This document shows, one piece after another, positions 1 to 6,713 of a stretch of DNA of 9,707 nucleotides. Source of the stretch: an uncultured Ruminococcus sp. (GTDB lineage Bacteria > Bacillota > Clostridia > Oscillospirales > Acutalibacteraceae); the NCBI GenBank assembly GCA_902773065.1, contig CACYDD010000029.1, positions 1-9,707 on the forward strand. The letters run 5' to 3'. The translations under genes were made by a program, and so were the position numbers. Positions within the stretch are counted from its first letter, which is position 1, and each line of letters begins with the position of its first letter. Under the pieces are notes generated by a model that saw nothing but the letters and a program-made list of their open reading frames with translations, ran no database searches and was not told the origin of the DNA.

Positions 1-2754
1 AAATTACTCAAACGTACAGCAGCAGTCGCGATCAGTGCAGCCATGCTTTTCAGCACCGCACCAATGACAACCGCCTTTGCGGCAAACAACGGTCCTGTGG
101 ATTTCAGTTCTGACATGATGTATTATGCATCTTTGATCTGGTTCGAGCAAATTGATGACAAAGGAAATCTTGTCAAAGTCGATAACCCCGACTACAGTTA
201 TAGCGGCGGAGAATATGTACATTATGATGTATACAGCAAAACAGAAACCGACAATACCGCTTTCAAAGGTGCATCCTATGACAAATCTACCAATACACTG
301 ACCCTTGATAACGTGAACGCCGGCAATTACATTCTTGCCGCCAATGCAATGGGCAACGATTTCAAAATCAAGATTGTTGGCAACTGTACTCTTGCTCAGA
401 TCACAGGCTATGGTGCTGGTTACGGTCAATCCATTACCTTTATCGGTGACGGTACACTCACTGTCAATGAGAAAAAACTTTTTGATTACGGTATTGATAT
501 CCTTGCTTACTCAGAAGCAAATGTCAATTTTGACAGTGGTGTCAAAGTTAATATCAGCGGCAAAGAAGGTGCAGTACGTACAGGTGCAAATACACTGAAA
601 AATGTTTCCGAAGTATTTACTTTTAAAAGTGAAAGCGATGCTAAAACGGAAGAAGAAAATATTTATGATGAGAAGTATGAATGGGTTAGTGGCTATTACA
701 TTGACCTGACTCCTCAACCCGACTATCTCGGTCCCAAAGCAAAGTGCCTTTCTGACCCCGACGGTATATATACAATGGGTGACTATACCTCTACAAGCAG
801 TGACGGTACAGTTACAAAGGGACATTGGGTGGAAAAATATATCTATTCCGAATCTCTTGGACTGTATCTGACTGACCCATCATTCGGAGGTTCAAAGTAT
901 CTTGAAGAGAACGATGAAGAATACAGCAATTATGAATTTGTTGGAGGAGAAACGCTCCAAAACGAAAAGAAAAGATTTGAGGAATTTAACTACTTTACAA
1001 TCATGACTGATGCAGAAGGAAATCAGTACGCTTACAAAGAGAACGCATGGAGTGTTGATTTACAGGAATTTGTAAACTATGTTGTCACTTTCAAGCCTGT
1101 ATCTGATGTGAGCGGCGCATATGAATTCAAAATTCTTTACTCAGGTGATGAGGCGAAAAACTTTGCGGCAACACTAACCAATACAAATCAGGAAATCAAT
1201 GGATTTGTCATTAAGGATCTTGAGCCTGACAAAGACTGGATCGGATATCATGTTATCAGCAAGGATGACCCTGACGGACTCTATTTTATGACAGAAGGAT
1301 CAAGATATGAAAATTACGGTGAAGAAGACGAAAAGGAAATTCCTACTCGCTGGATCAGAAAATATATCTACAATGAAAGATATAATGTATATCTTCAGGA
1401 CACGAATTTCGGAGATTATTGGAATGGTCTTGCTATGAATTATGATGACTTTGACACATCCGGTTATACGCTTGCGGAAAATGAAAAAGGCGTATATAAT
1501 TACGGCAAAATCACAAGTATTTACAGTAAGATGTATGTAGATGCTGAAGGAAAAAAATATGCCGTTGATGATATCAAAGTAAACGGTGAATATGTCGATA
1601 CCACTTTCAACTATGAGCTGATTCCCGAACTCAGTACAGATGATGAGAACACGTATCTCTTTACCATCGCTGAGGGAGTGGATGTCAGCGACCTGACTGA
1701 ATTTGTTGAACGCACCCTCAACGAAAGCATTAAGAATTATTATATCACCAACACAGACTTCACTTATGACGGCGGCAAGTCAGCTACGACATTGACAGAT
1801 ATCAGCAAGGCAACCGTTACAGTTTCAAACAGCACCTATACAGGTAAAACACTGACACCTGCCCCGACTGTGAAGATTGGCGGTACAACGCTCAAAAACG
1901 GCACAGATTATACAGTAAAATATACCGACAACACTAATGTAGGCACAGCTAAAGTGACTGTGACAGGCAAGGGCAATTACACAGGAACGATTACAAAGAC
2001 CTTTACCATAAATAAGGCAAAAATCGATACAGCAACGGTAACTATTGCAGCCCAGACTTATACAGGCAAGGCACTGACACCTGCCCCGACTGTGAAGATT
2101 GGCGGTACAACGCTCAAAAAAAGCACAGACTATACAGTAAAATATACCAGCAACACCAATTTTGGTACTGCAAAGGTAACCATTACGGGCAAGGGCAACT
2201 ACAGCGGAACGATCACAAAGAACTTTACTATTAAAGCAAAGAGTATTGCCAAACTTTCCGCAGCACTTTCTACAACTTCTTATGCTTACAACGGCAAGGC
2301 AAGGACACCGTCTGTGACCCTGAAAGACGGCAAAACAACACTCAAAAAAGGCACAGACTATACCGTAACCTACAGCAGCAACAAGGCAATCGGTACGGCA
2401 AAGGTAACCATCAAGGGCAAAGGCAACTACACAGGCACGATCACCAAAAACTTCAAGATCGTTCCGAAAACATCCACGATCAAGACTGCAACGTCCACGA
2501 AAACAAAACAAATCAAGGCAACCTGGACAAAGGACACAACAGCAACAGGTTATCAGATCCAGTACTCCACCAGCAGCAAGTTTACGAGCGGCAACAAGAC
2601 GAAAAATATTACCAAAAACTCAACCACCAGCACAACGATTACAGGCGTAACCAAGGGCAAAACTTACTATGTACGAATTCGTGCATACAAAACCGTCAGC
2701 GGCAAAAAAGTTTACGGTGCTTACAGCACAGTCAAGAAAGTGAAAATTAAATAA
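1..2754 (+). CDS. Secreted multidomain surface protein (5' partial), Ig-like repeats plus FN3
   Basis: Reading frame 1 is open from the first base, and the first 27 visible codons form a signal peptide: basic KLLKR, a hydrophobic core, then AFA|ANN as the likely cleavage site. The true start is therefore probably just before base 1; the in-frame ATG at 43 would cut the signal peptide in half. Of 917 visible residues, the N-terminal part (about 262-600) carries beta-strand-rich text with the TNTLTLDN motif, also present in the protein at 6797. Next come two copies of an unrecognised ~170-residue module (712-1746), three Ig-like repeats of the YTGK...GTDYTV...GTAKVT...GNYTGTI type (1798-2460), and a fibronectin III-like C-terminus (about 2470-2751, with YQIQYSTSSKF and YYVRIRAYK). 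It ends KVKIK, with no LPxTG, dockerin, SLH or membrane anchor, so it is secreted or held at the surface non-covalently. An adhesin or scaffold role is inference; no catalytic motif is visible. Confidence 0.88.
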   Translation, partial: KLLKRTAAVAISAAMLFSTAPMTTAFAANNGPVDFSSDMMYYASLIWFEQIDDKGNLVKVDNPDYSYSGGEYVHYDVYSKTETDNTAFKGASYDKSTNTLTLDNVNAGNYILAANAMGNDFKIKIVGNCTLAQITGYGAGYGQSITFIGDGTLTVNEKKLFDYGIDILAYSEANVNFDSGVKVNISGKEGAVRTGANTLKNVSEVFTFKSESDAKTEEENIYDEKYEWVSGYYIDLTPQPDYLGPKAKCLSDPDGIYTMGDYTSTSSDGTVTKGHWVEKYIYSESLGLYLTDPSFGGSKYLEENDEEYSNYEFVGGETLQNEKKRFEEFNYFTIMTDAEGNQYAYKENAWSVDLQEFVNYVVTFKPVSDVSGAYEFKILYSGDEAKNFAATLTNTNQEINGFVIKDLEPDKDWIGYHVISKDDPDGLYFMTEGSRYENYGEEDEKEIPTRWIRKYIYNERYNVYLQDTNFGDYWNGLAMNYDDFDTSGYTLAENEKGVYNYGKITSIYSKMYVDAEGKKYAVDDIKVNGEYVDTTFNYELIPELSTDDENTYLFTIAEGVDVSDLTEFVERTLNESIKNYYITNTDFTYDGGKSATTLTDISKATVTVSNSTYTGKTLTPAPTVKIGGTTLKNGTDYTVKYTDNTNVGTAKVTVTGKGNYTGTITKTFTINKAKIDTATVTIAAQTYTGKALTPAPTVKIGGTTLKKSTDYTVKYTSNTNFGTAKVTITGKGNYSGTITKNFTIKAKSIAKLSAALSTTSYAYNGKARTPSVTLKDGKTTLKKGTDYTVTYSSNKAIGTAKVTIKGKGNYTGTITKNFKIVPKTSTIKTATSTKTKQIKATWTKDTTATGYQIQYSTSSKFTSGNKTKNITKNSTTSTTITGVTKGKTYYVRIRAYKTVSGKKVYGAYSTVKKVKIK
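712..1746 (+). repeat. Tandem duplication of an unrecognised ~170-aa module
   Basis: Two protein-level repeats lie head to tail, copy 1 about 712-1212 and copy 2 about 1222-1746, with a period near 510 bases. Aligned landmarks are SDPDGIYTM / DDPDGLYFM, WVEKYIYSESLGLYLTD / WIRKYIYNERYNVYLQD, then a F/Y-rich stretch ending TIMTDAEGNQYA / SKMYVDAEGKKYA, and finally AYEFKI / TYLFTI. The DNA is clearly diverged, so the duplication is old. I do not recognise the module as a named family. Confidence 0.75.
1798..2460 (+). repeat. Three tandem bacterial Ig-like repeats (~70 aa each)
   Basis: Copies lie at about 1798-2010, 2023-2232 and 2245-2460. Each follows the pattern Y(T/N)GK, PTVKIGGTTLK, GTDYTVKY, N, GTAKVT, GKGNYTGTITK, F-I, the strand pattern of MBG-like/Ig-like repeats common in clostridial secreted proteins. 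Copies 1 and 2 share an identical 49-base block (1850-1898 and 2072-2120, offset 222), while copy 3 is more diverged. A further copy of the same family lies at 9446-9661 in the downstream surface gene. Confidence 0.85.
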
Positions 2755-2772
2755 TCTGCAAAACTAATGAAA

Positions 2773-2818
2773 GGGATACAGCCTTGAAAATTTCAAGGCT
2801 GTATCCCAATATTTTTTT
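2773..2818 (+). terminator. Intrinsic terminator after the first surface-protein gene
   Basis: Bases 2773-2789 (GGGATACAGCCTTGAAA) are exactly complementary to 2791-2807 around a single central base, giving a perfect stem of about 15-17 bp. A run of seven T follows at 2812-2818. It begins 19 bases after the TAA at 2752-2754. Read from the other strand it is followed only by a weak T-rich stretch, so it mainly serves the plus-strand gene. Confidence 0.93.
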
Positions 2819-2865
2819 CTTCCTGCCATACTATAAAACGAAGCGACAGTCCGATATCTTCCTTA

Positions 2866-3187
2866 GATATGAACGATTTCCGCTGACAGGCAATGCAGTT
2901 TGTGCAAAGTATTATCATCGGGAATTGTTGATAAAAACAAATAATCCGCATAAGCGAGAGCGTTTTCTTTGATTCGCTCACCGTTAGGCGGATTATCAAA
3001 TGTGATAAAGTCGTGATTCCTTAATTACAGAAAGGTATTTTTTCAGTAAATACCGCTTTAATTTGTTTTCATCCAGCGAAGCCATTTCAGCACGTTCCAC
3101 AGGGCGAATCTCATCCTGATATTTTTGTAGTTTTCATATCCATAATGAGGAAACTGAAATTTTCCGCTCAAATCTTTATCGCTTCTT
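2866..3187 (-). pseudogene. Possible decayed gene, frameshifted, unidentified
   Basis: Downstream of the ligase stop, three short open stretches on the minus strand follow one another in different frames and overlap slightly. The first, about 3187-3061, reads ...GKFQFPHYGYENYK.... The second, 3133-2999, reads KLQKYQDEIRPVERAEMASL and continues to ESRLYHI. The third, 3024-2866, contains GERIKENALAYADYLFLST and ends SAEIVHI. None has a plausible start codon with a ribosome binding site, but each has a protein-like composition, as expected if one gene of about 110 residues or more had picked up at least two frameshifts. I do not recognise the family. It could be the remnant of a fourth operon gene or of an unrelated insertion. 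Chance open frames remain possible, as does sequencing error. Confidence 0.35.
2931..2996 (-). terminator. Candidate intrinsic terminator of the minus-strand operon
   Basis: On the minus strand ATAATCCGC (2996-2988) pairs with GCGGATTAT (2949-2941). The stem extends by TAA/TTA after one mismatch. An inner stem GAGCG/CGCTC (2979-2975 with 2962-2958) closes much of the loop. The structure is followed by TTGTTTTTAT (2940-2931). It lies about 190 bases after the ligase stop at 3188. The loop is larger than in a classic terminator and the hairpin overlaps the possible decayed gene, so confidence is moderate. Confidence 0.5.
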
Positions 3188-4702
3188 CTATCTGGAGATA
3201 CTCGATCTGATGATTTTTTTGGAAGCCGTCTTTTCAAATTCTTTCTCTCTTATGACAAGACTGACAATTTGCTTGGCTGGTGGGAAGCTGTCATTTACTT
3301 CATCTATTTTCTTTTGGATCTCCGCTTTGATGTCCTCACATGAATAATCCGGATCAGGATAAACTTCTGCACAAATGAAACCGTTTTTATCATAGACGAC
3401 AATCTCTTTAACAGGAGCATAGTAGGCAAATTTATTTTCTATTTCTTCTGGCGAAACATTTTCTCCGTTTGCCAGAATGATCAGATTCTTTTTTCGTCCT
3501 GTAATATACAGATAACCGTCATCGTCTTTATATCCAAGATCTCCCGTCATGAGCCAGCCGTCTTCTGTAAGTGACTTTGCTGTTTCTTCGGGATCTTTAT
3601 AGTATCCCATCATAACGGATTTGCTCTTTACCTGTATTTCGTTTTCAACGATCCTTACTTCGCAGCCGGGAACGATCTCTCCGACAGATTCGGGCTTGAG
3701 ACAATTTTTGACACCTGAGCATATTCTGGGAGAACATTCCGTCATACCATAGCCCTGAGCTATTTCTATTCCGAATTCTTTGTAGCCTTTGATGATTTCG
3801 GGACTCAGGTAAGCTCCTCCCGAATAGATCACGCTGAAATCTTCGCCGAATACATCCTTTCCCACAGCCAACTTATCTCCGTCTTCTCCTGCCATTTGTT
3901 TCATTCTGTTCAGAATGGAGGCGGCGATCATAGGAACGAAGGTTACTTCTGTAGGACGGAATATTTTGAGATTTTTGATAATGCGCATTAACGAGTCGTT
4001 TATGCACAACATCCTGCCGTACCACAGCGCACAGAGAATATCGCAGGTAAAGCAGAATACATGATGTACCGGCAGAACACTCATTCTTTTATTGCCATGA
4101 TATCCTAAATCAGGTTCACAGGTGGTGTTATCGATCAGATTTTCATTGCTCAACATGACACCCTTGCTTCTTCCGGTTGTACCTGAGGTGAAAAATATAG
4201 CAGTAAGATCTTTCTTTCCGGAATTTCCGGAAGGCTTTTGATTTTTATATTTTTCGATGATATCACCTGTGAACAGCATACTGTCAACAGATTTATGTAT
4301 GTGAATATAATATTTCACTTTGGGACATAGTGTTTTCCATATCTCAATATCTTTTTCATGATTGCTGTCAATAAAAACGATCTCGCTGTCCGAGCGAATG
4401 ATCTCATCGGCCAATTTTTCCGCATTATTAGCATTATCCAGCGGCACAGTGACGTTTCCGCTGCACTGTATGCCGAACCATGCTGTCAGATATTCATAGC
4501 TTGTCAGTCCGATGACCGCTGCATGGACTTTGCCGGGAAACTGATCATTGATCCATGCACCAATACTGTCACAGTCTGCCCGAAATTGTCTGAAAGTGTG
4601 TTCAACAAACTGTCTTTTTTTATACTCACGAACAAATACTTCTTCTCCGAATCTCTCATCTGCTGAGTAGACAAGCTCTTTCAGTGTTGTTACCTCATTC
4701 AT
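3188..4702 (-). CDS. ANL-superfamily acyl-adenylating ligase (AMP-dependent synthetase)
   Basis: This 504-residue protein has the adenylate-forming motifs in order: the P-loop-like TSGTTGRSKG at 172-181, PVHHVF at 211-216, YGMTE at 318-322, TGDLGY at 386-391, the hinge and following loop GRKKN...NGENVSPEEIE at 402-422, and a C-terminal catalytic lysine in EKTASKKIIR (likely K496). Length is normal for the family. Family knowledge says it makes acyl-AMP from a carboxylic acid and ATP, then transfers the acyl group to a pantetheine thiol; the carrier protein next door makes ACP the likely acceptor. The LPxHHxF-like segment resembles fatty/aryl-acid ligases, and I see no counterpart of the FDxS aspartate with which amino-acid A domains hold the amine. 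The substrate is therefore probably a non-amino acid (inference). Its ATG at 4702 overlaps the carrier gene's TGA by 4 bases (ATGA), implying translational coupling, and AGAGGGG at 4717-4711 is the ribosome binding site. Acyl-CoA synthetase activity is the alternative. Confidence 0.93.
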   Translation of the reverse strand: MNEVTTLKELVYSADERFGEEVFVREYKKRQFVEHTFRQFRADCDSIGAWINDQFPGKVHAAVIGLTSYEYLTAWFGIQCSGNVTVPLDNANNAEKLADEIIRSDSEIVFIDSNHEKDIEIWKTLCPKVKYYIHIHKSVDSMLFTGDIIEKYKNQKPSGNSGKKDLTAIFFTSGTTGRSKGVMLSNENLIDNTTCEPDLGYHGNKRMSVLPVHHVFCFTCDILCALWYGRMLCINDSLMRIIKNLKIFRPTEVTFVPMIAASILNRMKQMAGEDGDKLAVGKDVFGEDFSVIYSGGAYLSPEIIKGYKEFGIEIAQGYGMTECSPRICSGVKNCLKPESVGEIVPGCEVRIVENEIQVKSKSVMMGYYKDPEETAKSLTEDGWLMTGDLGYKDDDGYLYITGRKKNLIILANGENVSPEEIENKFAYYAPVKEIVVYDKNGFICAEVYPDPDYSCEDIKAEIQKKIDEVNDSFPPAKQIVSLVIREKEFEKTASKKIIRSSISR

Positions 4703-4926
4703 GCCTTGATCCCCTCTAAATATGCTATCAGCTGACCAACAGTTTTGCTTTTTGCTGCTTCAGACTGTTCGATCTCTACGTCAAATTCATCTTCACAGTC
4801 TCCCAGCATACAGATAAAATCATAGGAATTGAATCCGAGATCCTCGGAAAAACGGGAATCCTCACTGATGCTTTCGGGGTCAACGTCAACATAACTGCAC
4901 ATAAGTTCTTTTAACTGCTCCAACAT
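4699..4926 (-). CDS. Acyl/peptidyl carrier protein (phosphopantetheine-binding)
   Basis: This is a free-standing 75-residue acidic carrier protein of standard length. The attachment serine is S34 in DLGFNSYDF, a variant of the usual DLGxDS(L/Y) motif with Asn in place of Asp before the serine. The N-terminal helix, the FSEDLGF loop and the C-terminal helix ending in AYLEGIKA match the four-helix PP-binding fold. The serine must be modified by a 4'-phosphopantetheinyl transferase, which is not encoded in the window. It sits between the condensation protein (16-base gap) and the ligase (4-base overlap), so it is probably the shuttle between them. The start at 4926 is supported by AGGAGG (4940-4935) with 8 bases of spacing. 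A role in primary fatty-acid synthesis is unlikely because no fab genes are near. Confidence 0.93.
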   Translation of the reverse strand: MLEQLKELMCSYVDVDPESISEDSRFSEDLGFNSYDFICMLGDCEDEFDVEIEQSEAAKSKTVGQLIAYLEGIKA

Positions 4927-4942
4927 AAATGTTACCTCCTGA

Positions 4943-6349
4943 TCATGTCATATCAATAATTTCCTGAATTGTTTTATCGGGATTTTCAATACTCCTGAAA
5001 AGAATTCTTCCGGTGAAATAATACAGAAATTCTATTTCTTCGGGAGTTGCACAATCCTTTTGGTATCCGAAATAGAATGTAAGACCGCCGTCTCCGGGAC
5101 GGTGCATTGCCGTAATATAGAACGGCTGAGGCTGCCTGCCGCTGCTGTACCATCTGCTCTTGTACGGGATATCTTTGAGATAGGGGACAAGACTCTTTCT
5201 TGTTGCAGGCTGATAAGTGAAACTGACACTGTGATACTCTGCACCGGGTTCTGTATGATAAGCAAGTCTTTGTTCATAATAATATTTCAATGTCGGATAA
5301 TCGGCATGAAGGAACATTTCCTGCTGTGCTTTATTGATCTTAGCCATTGATTCAAGTACAGTATCAGTAGGTTCAATGATCGTTCTCAGGGGCAGGCAGT
5401 GCATTCTTACGCCGCCGCTTTTTTTATTGAGGATAGTGGACCTTCTGCTGACGAAGTTTCTGACCGTAATATCTTTTTCATTGTAATTGAATTTGGAAAG
5501 AACTGTTCTGATAGCATGAAGTATAACGACACTTGCCGGAATATTATGTTCCTCTGAAAATCGGATGATTTTATCGGTAGATTCAACATCCAGATCGTAT
5601 GTGACCGTTGCACCTGCTGCATCTTTTGTTGGAAGCTGACACCACCTGAGGTCGGGATTGTTATATTTATTTCTGTTCTGGATCATTCTTCCCGGACCTG
5701 CAAAGTCTGTATACATGGGTTCGGGTTCAGCCAGCTTTGCATGCCAGTAAGCCGCATCACGCTGTGCCTTTTTGCTTTCAGGATATTCCAGATCCTTTTT
5801 CAGTGCTTCAATATATGAAGTCATAGGAGGAGGATAGGGGAGATCATACATCAGATGACAATACAGATCCATAACATCTTTTGTAAAAGTAACCACTGAT
5901 CCGGAGTCAGCACAGGCATGGTGTACATTACAGTAATATCCGTTATAGCCGTCCGGCATAGAAACAATAACAATTCTGGAAAGTTCTCCTCCATATGTTT
6001 CAAACGGCTGAGAGGTCCATCTTTCAAGTATGGAGTGTGCTTTTTCTTCTGTCAGAGCAGAAAAATCACAATACTCAAAATACTTGTTTTTATAGGGTTC
6101 GATATACTGCCACAGTTCCTCTGTTTCGGGATCTTTCCATATCCGCATACGCATTGACTCACATCTTTCGATGGCCCGGTTGAGTGCTTCACGCAGTACA
6201 GAAACATTCAGTTCCGTTTTAAGAAATGTACCGGTGCCGATATTGACGATCTCATGTGTCGGACTGAGCTGTAAGGTGTACATATGCACCATTTGGGCAG
6301 GGGTCAGGGGATAACATTCCCTTTTAATTCCGCCGATAATTTTTTCCAT
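4943..6349 (-). CDS. Stand-alone NRPS-type condensation-domain protein
   Basis: This 468-residue protein corresponds to a single condensation (C) domain with nothing fused to it. Visible C-domain features, numbered from the ATG at 6349, are YPLTPAQ near 13-19, the catalytic HHxxxD motif as HHACADS (H143, H144, D148), and the late FVSRRS...VRMHCLPLRT segment near 299-322 that corresponds to the core-5 region. Family members use the second histidine to form an amide or ester between a carrier-bound acyl group and a nucleophile. Here the donor is probably the acyl-ACP made by the two downstream genes; the acceptor is unknown. The glycine that normally follows the motif aspartate is serine. The upstream in-frame TTG at 6355 is only one base from the GGAGG at 6361-6357, whereas the ATG at 6349 has 7 bases of spacing, so the ATG is chosen. 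It is the first gene of the operon. PapA-like or WS/DGAT-like acyltransferase activity is the alternative reading of this superfamily. Confidence 0.88.
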   Translation of the reverse strand: MEKIIGGIKRECYPLTPAQMVHMYTLQLSPTHEIVNIGTGTFLKTELNVSVLREALNRAIERCESMRMRIWKDPETEELWQYIEPYKNKYFEYCDFSALTEEKAHSILERWTSQPFETYGGELSRIVIVSMPDGYNGYYCNVHHACADSGSVVTFTKDVMDLYCHLMYDLPYPPPMTSYIEALKKDLEYPESKKAQRDAAYWHAKLAEPEPMYTDFAGPGRMIQNRNKYNNPDLRWCQLPTKDAAGATVTYDLDVESTDKIIRFSEEHNIPASVVILHAIRTVLSKFNYNEKDITVRNFVSRRSTILNKKSGGVRMHCLPLRTIIEPTDTVLESMAKINKAQQEMFLHADYPTLKYYYEQRLAYHTEPGAEYHSVSFTYQPATRKSLVPYLKDIPYKSRWYSSGRQPQPFYITAMHRPGDGGLTFYFGYQKDCATPEEIEFLYYFTGRILFRSIENPDKTIQEIIDMT

Positions 6350-6356
6350 ATTCAAG

Positions 6357-6361
6357 CCTCC
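6357..6361 (-). promoter_or_regulatory. Ribosome binding site that fixes the condensation-gene start
   Basis: GGAGG reads on the minus strand at 6361-6357. It is 7 bases from the ATG at 6349 but only 1 base from the TTG at 6355, so the ATG is the workable start. Confidence 0.8.
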
Positions 6362-6465
6362 GTTCTCTTATACGATTTCATGTCAGAGTGTTGTCAAAAA
6401 CTTTCAGACTTTCCCAAGGCGGCAACTTCAACAATGAAAATCGTACAAATTAATAATTTTAGTTA

Positions 6466-6494
6466 ATTTTACTATTTTTTCATGACTTTGTCAA
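6466..6494 (-). promoter_or_regulatory. Sigma-70/SigA-type promoter for the minus-strand operon
   Basis: On the minus strand there is a consensus -35 TTGACA (6494-6489), a 17-base spacer and a -10 TAAAAT (6471-6466, five of six consensus bases). Transcription would start near 6459, giving a leader of about 110 bases before the ATG at 6349. No other promoter is evident inside the tightly packed operon. Confidence 0.7.
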
Positions 6495-6511
6495 TAGTAT
6501 TAATAAAAGAT

Positions 6512-6533
6512 ACTCAAATAAATTTGTTTGAGT
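6512..6533. repeat. Inverted repeat upstream of the operon promoter
   Basis: ACTCAAA (6512-6518) and TTTGAGT (6527-6533) form exact 7-base arms around an AT-rich centre of 8 bases. The 22-base dyad sits about 18 bases upstream of the -35 of the minus-strand promoter, where an activator or repressor could bind. It has no T-run that would make it a terminator. Which regulator binds, if any, cannot be told from the sequence. Confidence 0.4.
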
Positions 6534-6648
6534 TCATGAGTGAAACTTTTTGCAGAAAACATAAAGAAAATGCTGCTGCTCCATGAATTGTGTTTACACT
6601 TATGTTTTTGAATGATTTGTAAATTATCTGGAATTTTTTTAGGGGATG

Positions 6649-6677
6649 TTGACAAAACTATGTCGGGTTTGTATAAT
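6649..6677 (+). promoter_or_regulatory. Consensus sigma-70/SigA promoter for the second surface gene
   Basis: TTGACA (6649-6654) and TATAAT (6672-6677) are both exact consensus hexamers at the ideal 17-base spacing. Transcription would begin near 6684, leaving a leader of about 113 bases before the ATG at 6797. Such a strong core promoter suggests that control, if any, acts through an operator or the leader RNA. Confidence 0.9.
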
Positions 6678-6713
6678 TAGAAGAATAGAAAGTAAATAAC
6701 TGTGTCTTATTGA

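Noticed and set aside
43..45. ATG at 43 as the start of the first surface protein
   Set aside because: The 14 codons before it are open and supply the basic n-region and half of the hydrophobic core of a signal peptide, so the start is upstream of the window.
1798..2460. CRISPR array or DNA-level tandem repeat
   Set aside because: The periodicity of about 220 bases is in coding frame and conserved at protein level; there are no short identical repeats separated by unique spacers.
1825..2511. A 228-codon open frame antisense to the Ig-like repeats of the first surface gene
   Set aside because: It lies wholly inside a convincing coding sequence, its length follows from the repeated codon pattern of the sense strand, and it has no ribosome binding site or recognisable family.
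2784..2972. 62-codon plus-strand open frame after the first terminator
   Set aside because: It begins inside the terminator stem, has no ribosome binding site and no protein-like pattern.
6367..6397. A second minus-strand promoter: TTGACA at 6397-6392 with TATAAG at 6372-6367
   Set aside because: The 19-base spacer is poor, and transcription would begin at about 6360, removing the ribosome binding site at 6361-6357.
6589..6601. Short dyad GTGT-TT-ACAC as an operator
   Set aside because: Four-base arms in AT-rich DNA are expected by chance, and it is not placed at either promoter.
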